Below are positions 17,949 to 24,845 of a stretch of 64,000 nt of DNA, piece after piece. The position numbers and the translations under genes were made by a program. Where the stretch lies: contig NZ_AYZA01000019.1 in NCBI RefSeq assembly GCF_001436315.1, positions 86,189-150,188 of the forward strand, in the 5' to 3' direction. The notes below the pieces were generated by a model that did no database searches, was not told where the DNA came from, and saw only the letters and a list, made by a program, of their open reading frames with translations. Within the stretch, counting starts at the first letter, position 1. The number at the start of each line of letters is the position of its first letter. This DNA is from Ligilactobacillus aviarius subsp. aviarius DSM 20655. GTDB taxonomy: Bacteria > Bacillota > Bacilli > Lactobacillales > Lactobacillaceae.

Positions 17949-18725
17949 CTATTTCACGTTGAGTTCCCAGTCATTTTTTAATAGAGCATGAGCACATTCA
18001 CGAATCACCTGACTTTCATTAGAATCAAGTCTTTCGTGTATTATGTCGTCTATTTTTAAATCAAAGATAGTTTCATTATGAGTTTTCATTGCTTCTGGTG
18101 GCAGCATTCCGGTATACTTATCAGTTTCTTTTTTTATTTTCTGGAATTCTTTCAGGTCACGTTTAATCTTTGAATTATTGGGATAATGCTTTAATAAATG
18201 ATCTTTTACAACATGCGTACATACTTTGTTTATGAAGTAATCGATGTTTTTTTCTTTATGGTACGGATTGATAAAAGAATTTAGTTCAAGGATGTCATTA
18301 ATAGTTAAAGAGGGTTTAGTTTCGATCTTAACTAATTTATTTCTCCAATTCATTTCAGAACGAATTTTGACAATTCGATCTTGTTTTTTTGAATAATACT
18401 TAAGTAGTGCAGTGACTATTATTGATATTAGAGTGATGCTTCCGGCAAATATAGTAGCAAGTAAAGTTGCATTTGCCTGGTTTTCAAGATTAAGTTTAAT
18501 CGGTAGTATTTCCAAAATTCCAACAAATAGGAAAAAAATAATAATGAAAAATAATAATGGGGCTGTGAAAATAGCAAACTCATTTGTTAAAAAATTTAAT
18601 ATTGATTGAACCGGTAGGCGGTCAATGAAGAGTTTTGATTCTTTAAGTTGAGGATGGAAAACTACATATATTGATATAATCATAGAAATAAAAAGGGCAC
18701 ATATCATAACTAATTTCATGTGCAT
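17949..18725 (-). CDS. Unknown membrane protein at the edge of the defence island
   Basis: 258 residues from ATG 18725 behind a strong GAAGGAGGG site. Three hydrophobic segments can be seen: about 3-23 (KLVMICALFISMIISIYVV), about 54-75 (FAIFTAPLLFFIIIFFLFVGIL) and about 86-110 (NATLLATIFAGSITLISIIVTALL). A basic cytoplasmic-looking region follows (YYSKKQDRIVKIRSEMNWRNKLVKIE), then a soluble helical C-terminus. I do not recognise a named family. The plan of membrane anchor plus soluble domain and its place beside AbiH and type I restriction genes make a defence role conceivable, but nothing in the sequence proves it. A+T-rich like the rest of the island. Confidence 0.65.
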   Translation of the reverse strand: MHMKLVMICALFISMIISIYVVFHPQLKESKLFIDRLPVQSILNFLTNEFAIFTAPLLFFIIIFFLFVGILEILPIKLNLENQANATLLATIFAGSITLISIIVTALLKYYSKKQDRIVKIRSEMNWRNKLVKIETKPSLTINDILELNSFINPYHKEKNIDYFINKVCTHVVKDHLLKHYPNNSKIKRDLKEFQKIKKETDKYTGMLPPEAMKTHNETIFDLKIDDIIHERLDSNESQVIRECAHALLKNDWELNVK

Positions 18726-18884
18726 GACAATCCCTCCTTCATGGTTCTACATGAATTATCACAAAGTTCAAAGCAATAATATTCGAAATGTCACATCCGT
18801 CAAGTTATTTAGAGAAAATACCAAAATAATTTACTAAAAAAGCACCGATGATCTTCTCACCATTGCTAGATATTCAATCAAATT

Positions 18885-19458
18885 TTAATGCCGCAATTCA
18901 TTTTTGTTATTAATCGACAATGCAATCAGTAATTCAATTACAGCGAGCACGACCGTAAAGATGATTCTATTATGAACTCCGTGTGTAAAGGCCACGGCAC
19001 TGCTTGCACCATGAGAAGCAGTGATCCCCATTTGAAGCAGGCTGGTTGCGGTTGCGATTGCGCCGACGATCTGTTGAAGAGTGTTGATGATCGTGCTCTC
19101 ATCGGCTGATTCATAAATTTCAAGTGAATTTAAGGCGTGCGTTTGAGATGGTGATATTGCAAGCGGAAACCGATCATTAAAATCACGTGGGCGGCGATAA
19201 TGCGCCGATACCAGTGGTAATGATTTGCCGGGTCGTAAACCATTTAGTTAAGAGGCTTGAAAGTGGAAGGATAATTCCGATTACAAGCATATAACCGGTA
19301 ACGATCCACTGAAGGGTCGCATTACCGATGTTAAGACTTTGCGACAATTGCGGAAGTGCAATGTTTAGTGAAGTTTCGGAAAGCATTCCAACGAACGCCC
19401 CGGTAATTGGGCCCATCAAAGCGAGCCACGGATGTTGAATTTCATTTTGATGATCCAT
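18885..19458 (-). pseudogene. Remnant of a DHA2-type MFS drug transporter with large internal deletion
   Basis: The first about 85 codons (19458 to about 19200) code a typical EmrB/QacA-like N-terminus, FVGMLSETSLNIALPQLSQ and LQWIVTGYMLVIGIILPLSS. In another frame downstream, to the stop at 18885-18887, the sequence codes the last transporter part (PLAISPSQTHALNSL, TLQQIVGAIATATSLLQMGI, FTHGVHNRIIFTVVLAVIELL). The middle of the gene, about 300 codons by comparison with the usual 460-490, is missing and the ends are out of frame. It cannot make a transporter. It sits at the border between the defence island and the polymerase gene. Confidence 0.8.
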
Positions 19459-19633
19459 TATAATCTCCTTTCATTTCTCCAGTATGTTTTTTAAACACGA
19501 TGATTAGCATATCGAATTTTAAAATTTCATGTGAATAAAAAATTATTAAAAATAAGGATTTTATGAATCATAAATTCAAATCGCTTAAATAAATATTTTT
19601 TATAGGTGTTTTTCGAAAAAGAATATGCTATAT

Positions 19634-19639
19634 TATAAT
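19634..19639 (+). promoter_or_regulatory. -10 element of the Y-family polymerase gene
   Basis: TATAAT, 11 bases upstream of the SOS box; no convincing -35. Confidence 0.5.
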
Positions 19640-19649
19640 TTGTAAAAAA

Positions 19650-19663
19650 CAAACATATGTTCG
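19650..19663 (+). promoter_or_regulatory. SOS (LexA-type) box
   Basis: CAAACATATGTTCG; the other strand reads CGAACATATGTTTG, a close match to the Gram-positive Din-box CGAACRNRYGTTYG. It lies between the -10 and the ribosome binding site of the polymerase gene, so LexA would block transcription. Confidence 0.8.
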
Positions 19664-19677
19664 ATAAGGAGGAAAAC

Positions 19678-21183
19678 ATGAAACGCAAAAGTTACATTGC
19701 CATCGATTTGAAGTCATTTTATGCCTCTGTTGAATGTATTGCGCGGAATTATGATCCATTACATACAAATTTGGTAGTTGCTGATGAAAGTCGGACAGAT
19801 AAGACGATTTGTTTGGCGGTTTCACCGGCATTTAAAAGCTTTGGAATTTGCAGTCGGCCACGGCTATTTCAGGTCAAACAGAAAGTTGATGATTTTAATT
19901 ACCGCCGAAAGCGGCAGGTGGTCGGTCATCGATTGAAAGATTATTCGGTTGACCGGAAAGAAGTTCGATCAAATCACGCAGTTGGTTTAGATTATGTGAT
20001 TGCGCGACCGCGGATGAAATATTATGAAGAGGTCAGTGCTCAGATTTACGGTATCTATTTGCGGTACATTGCGCCGGAAGATGTTTATGTTTATTCAATT
20101 GACGAGGCATTCATTGATGTTACACCGTATTTAAAGGTATATAACTGCACAGCGCGGGAATTGGCTGAAAAGATCATTGATGATGTTTATCATGAGACGG
20201 GGTTAACAGCGACGGTTGGAATTGGGACTAATCTATACTTGGCAAAGGTCGCAATGGATATTTTAGCTAAGCATATGACGCCTACCAAGCATGGCGTTAA
20301 GATTGCAGAACTAAATGGCATGCAATACCGCAAGCTGTTATGGAATCATGAGCCGATCACAGATTTTTGGCGGGTTGGAAAGGGTTATGCACGCCGGCTA
20401 GATAAGCTGGGAATTCATACTATGGGAGAAATTGCGGCATGTTCTGCTAATCAGTTAAAGTTGAATGACCAGTACAATGATGAATTGCTGTATCGAACTT
20501 TTGGTAAGGCTGCAGAGGTTTTGATCGATCATGCCTGGGGTTATGAACCATTAACGATTCAAGACATTAAAGCGTATGAGCCGAAACAGCATTGTCTGTG
20601 TGTGGGCCAGCTATTAATGAAACCATACACGTTTGCGCAAAGTCAGGTGATCCTAAGCGAGATGAGCGATGAGATCGCGTTGAAGCTGGCAGGAACTCAT
20701 CAGCTTGCGCAAGAATTAAACTTAAGTATTCACTATGATGAAAAAACATTTGGTTTGGTTTCCAATGTTGATGAGGTCGAAATTGACCGGTTTGGCCGCA
20801 AACGGCCGCATTCGATTCGAAAAAGCGTTGAATTACCGCATCCGACAAATGCGAATTCCGTTATTCGGAAAGCCTTGCAACAGCTCTTTGATGACTACGT
20901 TAATCCACGCTATTTAATTCGGCGAATCACAATTACAGCTGAAGAGGTGATTGATGAAATGGCGGCTGATGATTTTCAAGAGTACGAACAAACTGATCTT
21001 TTCTTACAAGATCAACCGCAGGAAAAATCTAAGGATGATGAACAGCGTGAAATGGATTGTCAAAATGCGATTTTAACAATTAAAGATCGTTTTGGTCAAA
21101 ACGCAATTTACAAGGCAATGGATCTTCAAGAAATTTCGATGACTCGCCGGCGTAACCTGCAAATTGGCGGTCATCTAGCTTAG
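19678..21183 (+). CDS. Y-family DNA polymerase, UmuC/UvrX type
   Basis: 501 residues from ATG 19678, behind AAGGAGGA; an earlier in-frame ATG at 19657 overlaps the SOS box and is not used. Palm and finger motifs: YIAIDLKSFYASVECIARN (first metal-binding Asp) and VYVYSIDEAFIDVTPYL (SIDE, second Asp and Glu). A helix-hairpin-helix region follows (about 220-250) and a little-finger domain with VELPHPTNAN. The C-terminus has an extra helical tail. It should perform error-prone translesion synthesis during the SOS response. A small conserved-type gene follows 11 bases downstream, as is usual for this polymerase group in Firmicutes. Confidence 0.92.
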   Translation: MKRKSYIAIDLKSFYASVECIARNYDPLHTNLVVADESRTDKTICLAVSPAFKSFGICSRPRLFQVKQKVDDFNYRRKRQVVGHRLKDYSVDRKEVRSNHAVGLDYVIARPRMKYYEEVSAQIYGIYLRYIAPEDVYVYSIDEAFIDVTPYLKVYNCTARELAEKIIDDVYHETGLTATVGIGTNLYLAKVAMDILAKHMTPTKHGVKIAELNGMQYRKLLWNHEPITDFWRVGKGYARRLDKLGIHTMGEIAACSANQLKLNDQYNDELLYRTFGKAAEVLIDHAWGYEPLTIQDIKAYEPKQHCLCVGQLLMKPYTFAQSQVILSEMSDEIALKLAGTHQLAQELNLSIHYDEKTFGLVSNVDEVEIDRFGRKRPHSIRKSVELPHPTNANSVIRKALQQLFDDYVNPRYLIRRITITAEEVIDEMAADDFQEYEQTDLFLQDQPQEKSKDDEQREMDCQNAILTIKDRFGQNAIYKAMDLQEISMTRRRNLQIGGHLA

Positions 21184-21193
21184 GAGGAGCAAA

Positions 21194-21367
21194 ATGAAGT
21201 ACGACTATCGCCAAATTATTAAGATTCCATACCATCAATCGTCAGCGCATCCGCGAATGCCGATGACTGAACGTGCCGCAATTTTTTTACCGTTTGCAGC
21301 TTTAAGCGGCTTTGAAGATGAAATCGAGCGGGTCAAGAAGGAAAGTCAAGATGCAGCGGATCAATAA
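21194..21367 (+). CDS. Small protein cotranscribed with the Y-family polymerase
   Basis: 57 residues, ATG 21194, with GGAGG six bases upstream. The sequence has a Tyr-Asp-Tyr-Arg start, HPRMPMTERAAIF and LPFAALSGFEDEIERVKKE. Short proteins with this RAA-F-PFAALSGFE pattern commonly follow umuC-like genes in Firmicutes; the resemblance to YolD-like proteins is suggestive only. It is probably in the same SOS-regulated transcript. Function unknown, perhaps a modulator of the polymerase. Confidence 0.75.
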   Translation: MKYDYRQIIKIPYHQSSAHPRMPMTERAAIFLPFAALSGFEDEIERVKKESQDAADQ

Positions 21368-21457
21368 AAAGTTAAAAAGATTGATTTGCTTCCATATTTT
21401 GATAATGATACCATTCTAAAAAAGATACCATCACGAAATATGTCAGGGGAGATTTAG

Positions 21458-21670
21458 ATGTCAATTTTAGTTAATTTATATAAGTGGGGAAATGCGCAGG
21501 GAGTGTTGATTCCGCGTGAAGTTTTAAAAGAAATTGGAATTGATGATTTACAAAATGCCAAGTTGGTGTTGGATGTAAAAGATAATGCAATTATTTTGAA
21601 AAAGAAATCGCTGGAGTTAGGCGATGAAATTCGGGAGAATGTTGAGGGATATTTGTTGGATGAAGAATAA
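21458..21670 (+). CDS. AbrB/MazE-family DNA-binding protein without a toxin partner
   Basis: 70 residues, ATG 21458, with GGGGAG nearby. SILVNLYKWGNAQGVLIPRE is the typical swapped-hairpin AbrB/SpoVT start (WGNSxGxRIP in MazE antitoxins), and the acidic C-terminus (EIRENVEGYLLDEE) resembles the disordered tail by which MazE grips its toxin. No toxin gene follows; the next 500 bases are non-coding. It may be an orphan antitoxin, an antitoxin whose toxin was lost, or a small regulator. Confidence 0.75.
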   Translation: MSILVNLYKWGNAQGVLIPREVLKEIGIDDLQNAKLVLDVKDNAIILKKKSLELGDEIRENVEGYLLDEE

Positions 21671-21721
21671 GTTGTATATTTGGGATAGTTATTTATCTAT
21701 AATGCTAAGATAATAAAAGTG

Positions 21722-21749
21722 TTGACTAACTGGCCTAATCATATATAAT
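21722..21749 (+). promoter_or_regulatory. Promoter of small RNA candidate A
   Basis: TTGACT (21722-21727), 16 bases, TATAAT (21744-21749). No protein-coding gene starts within the next 120 bases. Confidence 0.65.
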
Positions 21750-21754
21750 TCTAA

Positions 21755-21888
21755 GTGGAAAGTAGGCCACTTACTTTCCGTTCAATTTTTGTTGGTCAGT
21801 CTTTACACGAAACTAACCCAACTATATTTGATCAACAATTACTCATGAATCCTCACCGTTTTGCTTAATTAACGGTGAGTTTTTTTTA
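21755..21888 (+). ncRNA. Small RNA candidate A
   Basis: About 134 nt from the predicted start to the T-run. At the 5' end two exclusive hairpins are possible: TAAGTGG with CCACTTA, or GGAAAGT with ACTTTCC. Then come ATTTTTGT, a GTTGG/CCAAC pair, the motif ATTACTCATGA (21838-21848) and terminator arms CTCACCGTT and AACGGTGAG with TTTTTTTT. Unit B downstream has the same order of parts and the same ATTACTCATGA motif. The only frame is a 7-codon stub (ATGAATCCT...), so an RNA is more likely. Confidence 0.6.
21852..21888 (+). terminator. Terminator of small RNA candidate A
   Basis: A 9-bp perfect stem CTCACCGTT/AACGGTGAG (21852-21860 and 21871-21879) followed by nine T. Confidence 0.9.
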
Positions 21889-21919
21889 TAAAAAAGTACT
21901 TGACAATATATATATACTG

Positions 21920-22032
21920 CGACGTAGACAGTGATTGTTACCTATTCACTATCTACTAAATCTATTTTTGTCGTTAGTTATTTTACTAACATTACTCATG
22001 AGTTCATCACATATGTGTGGTGAACTTTTTTT
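21920..22032 (+). ncRNA. Small RNA candidate B
   Basis: Same plan as unit A: 5' hairpin GTAGACAGTGA (21924-21934) with TCACTATCTAC (21946-21956, one mismatch), ATTTTTGT, hairpin GTTAG/CTAAC, motif ATTACTCATGA, and terminator GTTCAYCAC-type stem (22002-22025) with TTTTTTT. A perfect -35 TTGACA is at 21900-21905 but the -10 is poor (TAGACA, spacer 19), so B may be weakly or conditionally transcribed. Confidence 0.5.
22002..22032 (+). terminator. Terminator of small RNA candidate B
   Basis: GTTCATCAC and GTGTGGTGAAC pair with one wobble or bulge, followed by seven T. Confidence 0.85.
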
Positions 22033-22147
22033 GTATTATTATAGATAATTTTCGGCTTTTCAAACCCGTCAAAATTGGATGAGTGTGCACAAGACGTGCA
22101 CAAAAATTTCAAAAACATACGAAAACATATGAATTAAGAAAAACAAA

Positions 22148-22177
22148 AACACCGTAAAATCAACGTTTTACGGTGTT
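22148..22177 (-). terminator. Terminator of tRNA-Ser
   Basis: AACACCGTAAAA pairs perfectly with TTTTACGGTGTT; on the minus strand it is followed by TTTTTGTTTTT. It lies about 27 bases beyond the tRNA 3' end. Confidence 0.85.
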
Positions 22178-22203
22178 CAAGTAAAGGATAAGATTTATCA
22201 AAA

Positions 22204-22291
22204 AGGAGAGTACAGGATTTGAACCTGCGCGCCGGTTATAGCCGGTTCGGCGGATTTCGAGTCCGCTGCATTACCACTCTGCCAACTCTCC
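22204..22291 (-). tRNA. tRNA-Ser(CGA)
   Basis: On the minus strand the acceptor arms GGAGAGT and ACTCTCC pair, the D-arm region contains GGCAGAGTGGTAATGC, the anticodon stem GCGGA/TCCGC encloses loop CTCGAAA (anticodon CGA), a long variable arm pairs ACCGG with CCGG, and the T-arm has GGTTCAAATCC. The long variable arm and anticodon define a serine tRNA reading UCG. CCA is not encoded. Confidence 0.96.
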
Positions 22292-22373
22292 ATAACAGCT
22301 AGTATTATATCAGTAATTATTCATGCCAGCAATAAAAAAATGCCGCATCGGCGACATTTTTTATAATTTTCAG

Positions 22374-22748
22374 TTATTGGTTTTGGTTACCATTGTTTGC
22401 AGGATGTTGTTGGAATAAGAACACGCATGAAATAATTAAAAGAACAATTGCTGGGAATGCAAGCACTGCAGTTAATCCAAAACAAACGCTGCCAATGGTA
22501 CCTAAAATTCCGCCTGTCATTTTAATGCCATACTTGTGTGATTGGTAAATGCAGATTGCATTTAAAACAACCCCAATCCAGGCCATGACATAAAAGAACG
22601 TTGCAGCTCCGCTAGTTGCATTCGCTGTTGAGCCTAACGCATCGGTGAAGGCTGTTCCAAAAATGACAAACCATGAAATGGTAAATAATACACAGTTCAC
22701 AATATTAAGAATTGCGGTCCAGGTATTAATTTTTAATTTCTTAGACAT
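22374..22748 (-). CDS. Small four-helix membrane protein
   Basis: 124 residues from ATG 22748 (MSKKLKINTW), with AAGGAG eight bases upstream; a longer frame adding 13 codons lacks a site. Four hydrophobic segments: about 9-33, 46-67, a short third near 70-90 and 95-115 (VCFGLTAVLAFPAIVLLIISCVFLF), with a polar tail ending NNGNQNQ. It resembles many small integral membrane proteins of lactobacilli (DUF4064-like in layout), but I cannot name a family with certainty. Monocistronic, between tRNA-Ser and a small RNA candidate. Confidence 0.75.
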   Translation of the reverse strand: MSKKLKINTWTAILNIVNCVLFTISWFVIFGTAFTDALGSTANATSGAATFFYVMAWIGVVLNAICIYQSHKYGIKMTGGILGTIGSVCFGLTAVLAFPAIVLLIISCVFLFQQHPANNGNQNQ

Positions 22749-22848
22749 ACTCCAAGCTCCTTTCTTCAAAAAATACTTTACTATCATATCACAATTTTAG
22801 TTAAACTTTTTACCAAAACACTTGGCGGCGTTTCTTAAAGCAAAATTC

Positions 22849-22877
22849 TTGGAAATTAGAGCCGATGGAACTACACT
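22849..22877 (+). promoter_or_regulatory. Promoter of small RNA candidate C
   Basis: TTGGAA (22849-22854), 17 bases, TACACT (22872-22877); the predicted start near 22884 coincides with the first base of the outer stem of the RNA. Confidence 0.5.
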
Positions 22878-22883
22878 AAAGAT

Positions 22884-22969
22884 GGTTGATGAAGGAGCTT
22901 TCATTCTAGTAGGTGAGTGAAAGAATATCGACCAAATCTTCGCTCCGGATACGGAGTGAAGTTTTTTTT
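22884..22969 (+). ncRNA. Small structured RNA candidate C
   Basis: GGTTGAT (22884-22890) pairs with ATCGACC (22927-22933), CTTTCATTC (22898-22906) with GAGTGAAAG (22915-22923), and the terminator stem CTTCGCTCC (22938-22946) with GGAGTGAAG (22953-22961), followed by eight T. The unpaired GGAGC at 22894-22898 is complementary to GCTCC in the terminator stem. The next gene has its own promoter downstream of the T-run, so a free RNA of about 85 nt is more likely than a leader. No known family recognised. Confidence 0.6.
22938..22969 (+). terminator. Terminator of small RNA candidate C
   Basis: CTTCGCTCC/GGAGTGAAG stem with one G-T pair, then TTTTTTTT. Confidence 0.85.
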
Positions 22970-22982
22970 ATCTTAAGCAATT

Positions 22983-23011
22983 TTGAAAAAAAGCATTAAT
23001 TCCGTTAGAAT
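22983..23011 (+). promoter_or_regulatory. Promoter of the DUF441 gene
   Basis: TTGAAA (22983-22988), 17 bases, TAGAAT (23006-23011), 35 bases before the start codon. Confidence 0.6.
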
Positions 23012-23045
23012 AAGGAGTATTAGATTTTGAAACGAGGAATTAACG

Positions 23046-23501
23046 ATGGAAAGTTGGCTGTTTTTAGCATTAATTTTAGCAGTCGCAATTTTTGGAAAGA
23101 ATAATTCATTGATTTTTGCAACGGTGGTTGTGATGTTATTGAAATTATTGCCATTTGCTCAAAAGTGGATGGAAACGATCCATAGTAAAGGAATCAACTG
23201 GGGCGTTACGATTATTTCAATTTCAATTTTAATTCCGATTGCGACCGGCCAAATTGGCTTCAAGGATCTAATTGATGTTTTTAAATCGCCTGGCGGCTGG
23301 GTTGCGATTGGATGCGGAATCTTAGTTGCAATCCTTTCAAAATGGGGCGTTAACCAATTATCAGTTTCGCCGCAAGTCACGGTTGCGTTGGTATTCGGAA
23401 CGATTCTCGGAGTGGTTCTTTTTAAGGGAATTGCTGCGGGACCGGTAATTGCGAGTGGAATTACCTTTGTAATTGTTTCATTGTTGCATTTAAGTTTATA
23501 G
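23046..23501 (+). CDS. DUF441 family membrane protein (YeaL-like)
   Basis: 151 residues, about four to five hydrophobic segments with family landmarks: an early GKNNSL-type loop ([23 protein letters not shown]), [24 protein letters not shown], the [23 protein letters not shown] segment and a final [23 protein letters not shown]. This matches the DUF441 family of uncharacterised integral membrane proteins, usually about 150 residues. GAGGAA precedes ATG 23046. The stop is 16 bases before the cvfB-like gene, so the two probably form an operon. Function unknown. Confidence 0.85.
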   Translation: MESWLFLALILAVAIFGKNNSLIFATVVVMLLKLLPFAQKWMETIHSKGINWGVTIISISILIPIATGQIGFKDLIDVFKSPGGWVAIGCGILVAILSKWGVNQLSVSPQVTVALVFGTILGVVLFKGIAAGPVIASGITFVIVSLLHLSL

Positions 23502-23517
23502 GTAAAAAGGTGAAGAC

Positions 23518-24387
23518 ATGTTAAAGGATATTATGGCACAAAACGTTACGGCAACGGTAACGGATGAAAATGACGAATTTGTTTTTGCACAAATTGACGG
23601 TTTAACTTTTAAATTAGATAAAAGTGAACTGATTAAAATGCCGAAGATGGGATCAAAGATTTCTGGCTGGGCTTATGAAAATGAAAATCATGAACTCCAA
23701 TTAACGAAAAATCCACCGAAAAGCGGGATTGACAAGTATGCTTGGGGAACAGTCGTTAAGGTTCAACGTAATCTAGGGGTCTTTGTCAATATCGGCTTGC
23801 CAAATAAAGACGTTGTCGTTTCAATGGATGATATGCCGGCAATGGCTGAATTGTGGCCGGCAAAGGGTGATCGGTTGATGGTTGCATTATCAGTTGACGA
23901 TAAGGGCCGAATTTGGGGTAAGCTTGCAACGGACTCAATGTTTCATGGAGTCAGCGATAAGGCGGATGCTTCAATGAAAAACAAGGATGTGACCGCAACG
24001 GTTTACATGTTAAAGATTACAGGAACCCATGTCATTACCAATGATTACCAGTTAGGATTTATCCATCCGTCTGAACGGGAAGTTGAACCGCGGTTGGGTG
24101 AAGTGGTCAATGCGCGGGTGATCGGTGTCAATGATCGCGGTGAATTGAATTTATCATTAAAGCCGCGGGCATTTGAAGCAATTGGTGACGATGCGCAAAT
24201 GATTTTAGCAGCTTTGCAACATTCCCAAGCTCACGTGTTGCCATATACGGATAAGAGCAGTCCGGATGAGATCAAAGCATACTTTGGAATCAGTAAGGGG
24301 GCCTTTAAACGGGCGGTTGGTCATTTAATGAAGGCCGGCCTTGTTCACCAAGAAGATGGCTTACTGATTTTGAATGATCAAAATTAA
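23518..24387 (+). CDS. CvfB/YitL-family S1 RNA-binding protein
   Basis: 289 residues. Three S1-like OB segments (about 5-60, 70-135 with YAWGTVVKVQRNLGVFVNIGLPNKDVVV, and 150-215 ending GVNDRGELNLSLKPR) and a C-terminal winged helix (ISKGAFKRAVGHLMKAGLV). This is the architecture of CvfB (conserved virulence factor B), an RNA-binding regulator in staphylococci. GGTGAAGAC precedes ATG 23518. Here it is probably a general RNA-binding factor; its targets are unknown. Confidence 0.88.
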   Translation: MLKDIMAQNVTATVTDENDEFVFAQIDGLTFKLDKSELIKMPKMGSKISGWAYENENHELQLTKNPPKSGIDKYAWGTVVKVQRNLGVFVNIGLPNKDVVVSMDDMPAMAELWPAKGDRLMVALSVDDKGRIWGKLATDSMFHGVSDKADASMKNKDVTATVYMLKITGTHVITNDYQLGFIHPSEREVEPRLGEVVNARVIGVNDRGELNLSLKPRAFEAIGDDAQMILAALQHSQAHVLPYTDKSSPDEIKAYFGISKGAFKRAVGHLMKAGLVHQEDGLLILNDQN

Positions 24388-24476
24388 CCTTTTTGTCATT
24401 CAGATTGAAATATGGTACATTAACGTAAAAAGGTTATACCCTTGCATAAGAGGAAAGCATTTATAGGAGATTTAAA

Positions 24477-24845
24477 ATGTTAGTTAAGTATAAGAGCGAC
24501 TATAAGAAAATCGCGATGGGGCTGTTGTCCTTTATCCCTGGATTAAAGGACGTTAACCGCCTTGAAGCCGAAATTTCCTGGTATCAGGATGACGATAGTC
24601 GGGTTCTTTATTTATGGCGTAATGAAAATGGGGATTTTAGCGGAATCGTCGGGGTTGAAGTCAGTGACGAAATTGTCGTGATTCGGCAAATTGCACTGTC
24701 ACCGTCAGAGCGAAGCCAAATTGCATATAATCAAGTATTAGATGAAGTCGCTCATCAATATCCAGATTGTAAGATGATGGGCAGCCTCGACGTTGCTTCA
24801 ATTATTGCAAAATGGGAACACCAAAATGAAAGCAAACACGAATAA
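24477..24845 (+). CDS. ribT: RibT-like GNAT-type protein
   Basis: 122 residues. KYKSDYKKIAMGLLSFIPGLKDVNRL is the RibT signature start, and the rest reads as a small acetyltransferase fold (VLYLWRNENGDFSGIVGVEV, VIRQIALSPSERSQIAYNQVLDEV). In Bacillus ribT sits at the end of the riboflavin operon; in lactobacilli it is commonly next to scpA, as here. AGGAG precedes ATG 24477. Its substrate is unknown. The riboflavin link is only partly kept here: no biosynthetic genes are near, but the riboflavin importer gene lies 2.3 kb downstream. Confidence 0.85.
   Translation: MLVKYKSDYKKIAMGLLSFIPGLKDVNRLEAEISWYQDDDSRVLYLWRNENGDFSGIVGVEVSDEIVVIRQIALSPSERSQIAYNQVLDEVAHQYPDCKMMGSLDVASIIAKWEHQNESKHE

Noticed and set aside
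18938-19123. A 61-codon minus-strand frame
   Set aside because: Another frame of the same strand gives the C-terminal helices of the broken MFS transporter, which is far more convincing.
21755-22130. Fst/Lpt-type toxin peptide belonging to a type I toxin-antitoxin pair
   Set aside because: Short frames on both strands were read; none shows the usual hydrophobic core with charged tail. A 19-codon minus-strand frame near 22075-22135 is hydrophobic but has no ribosome binding site.
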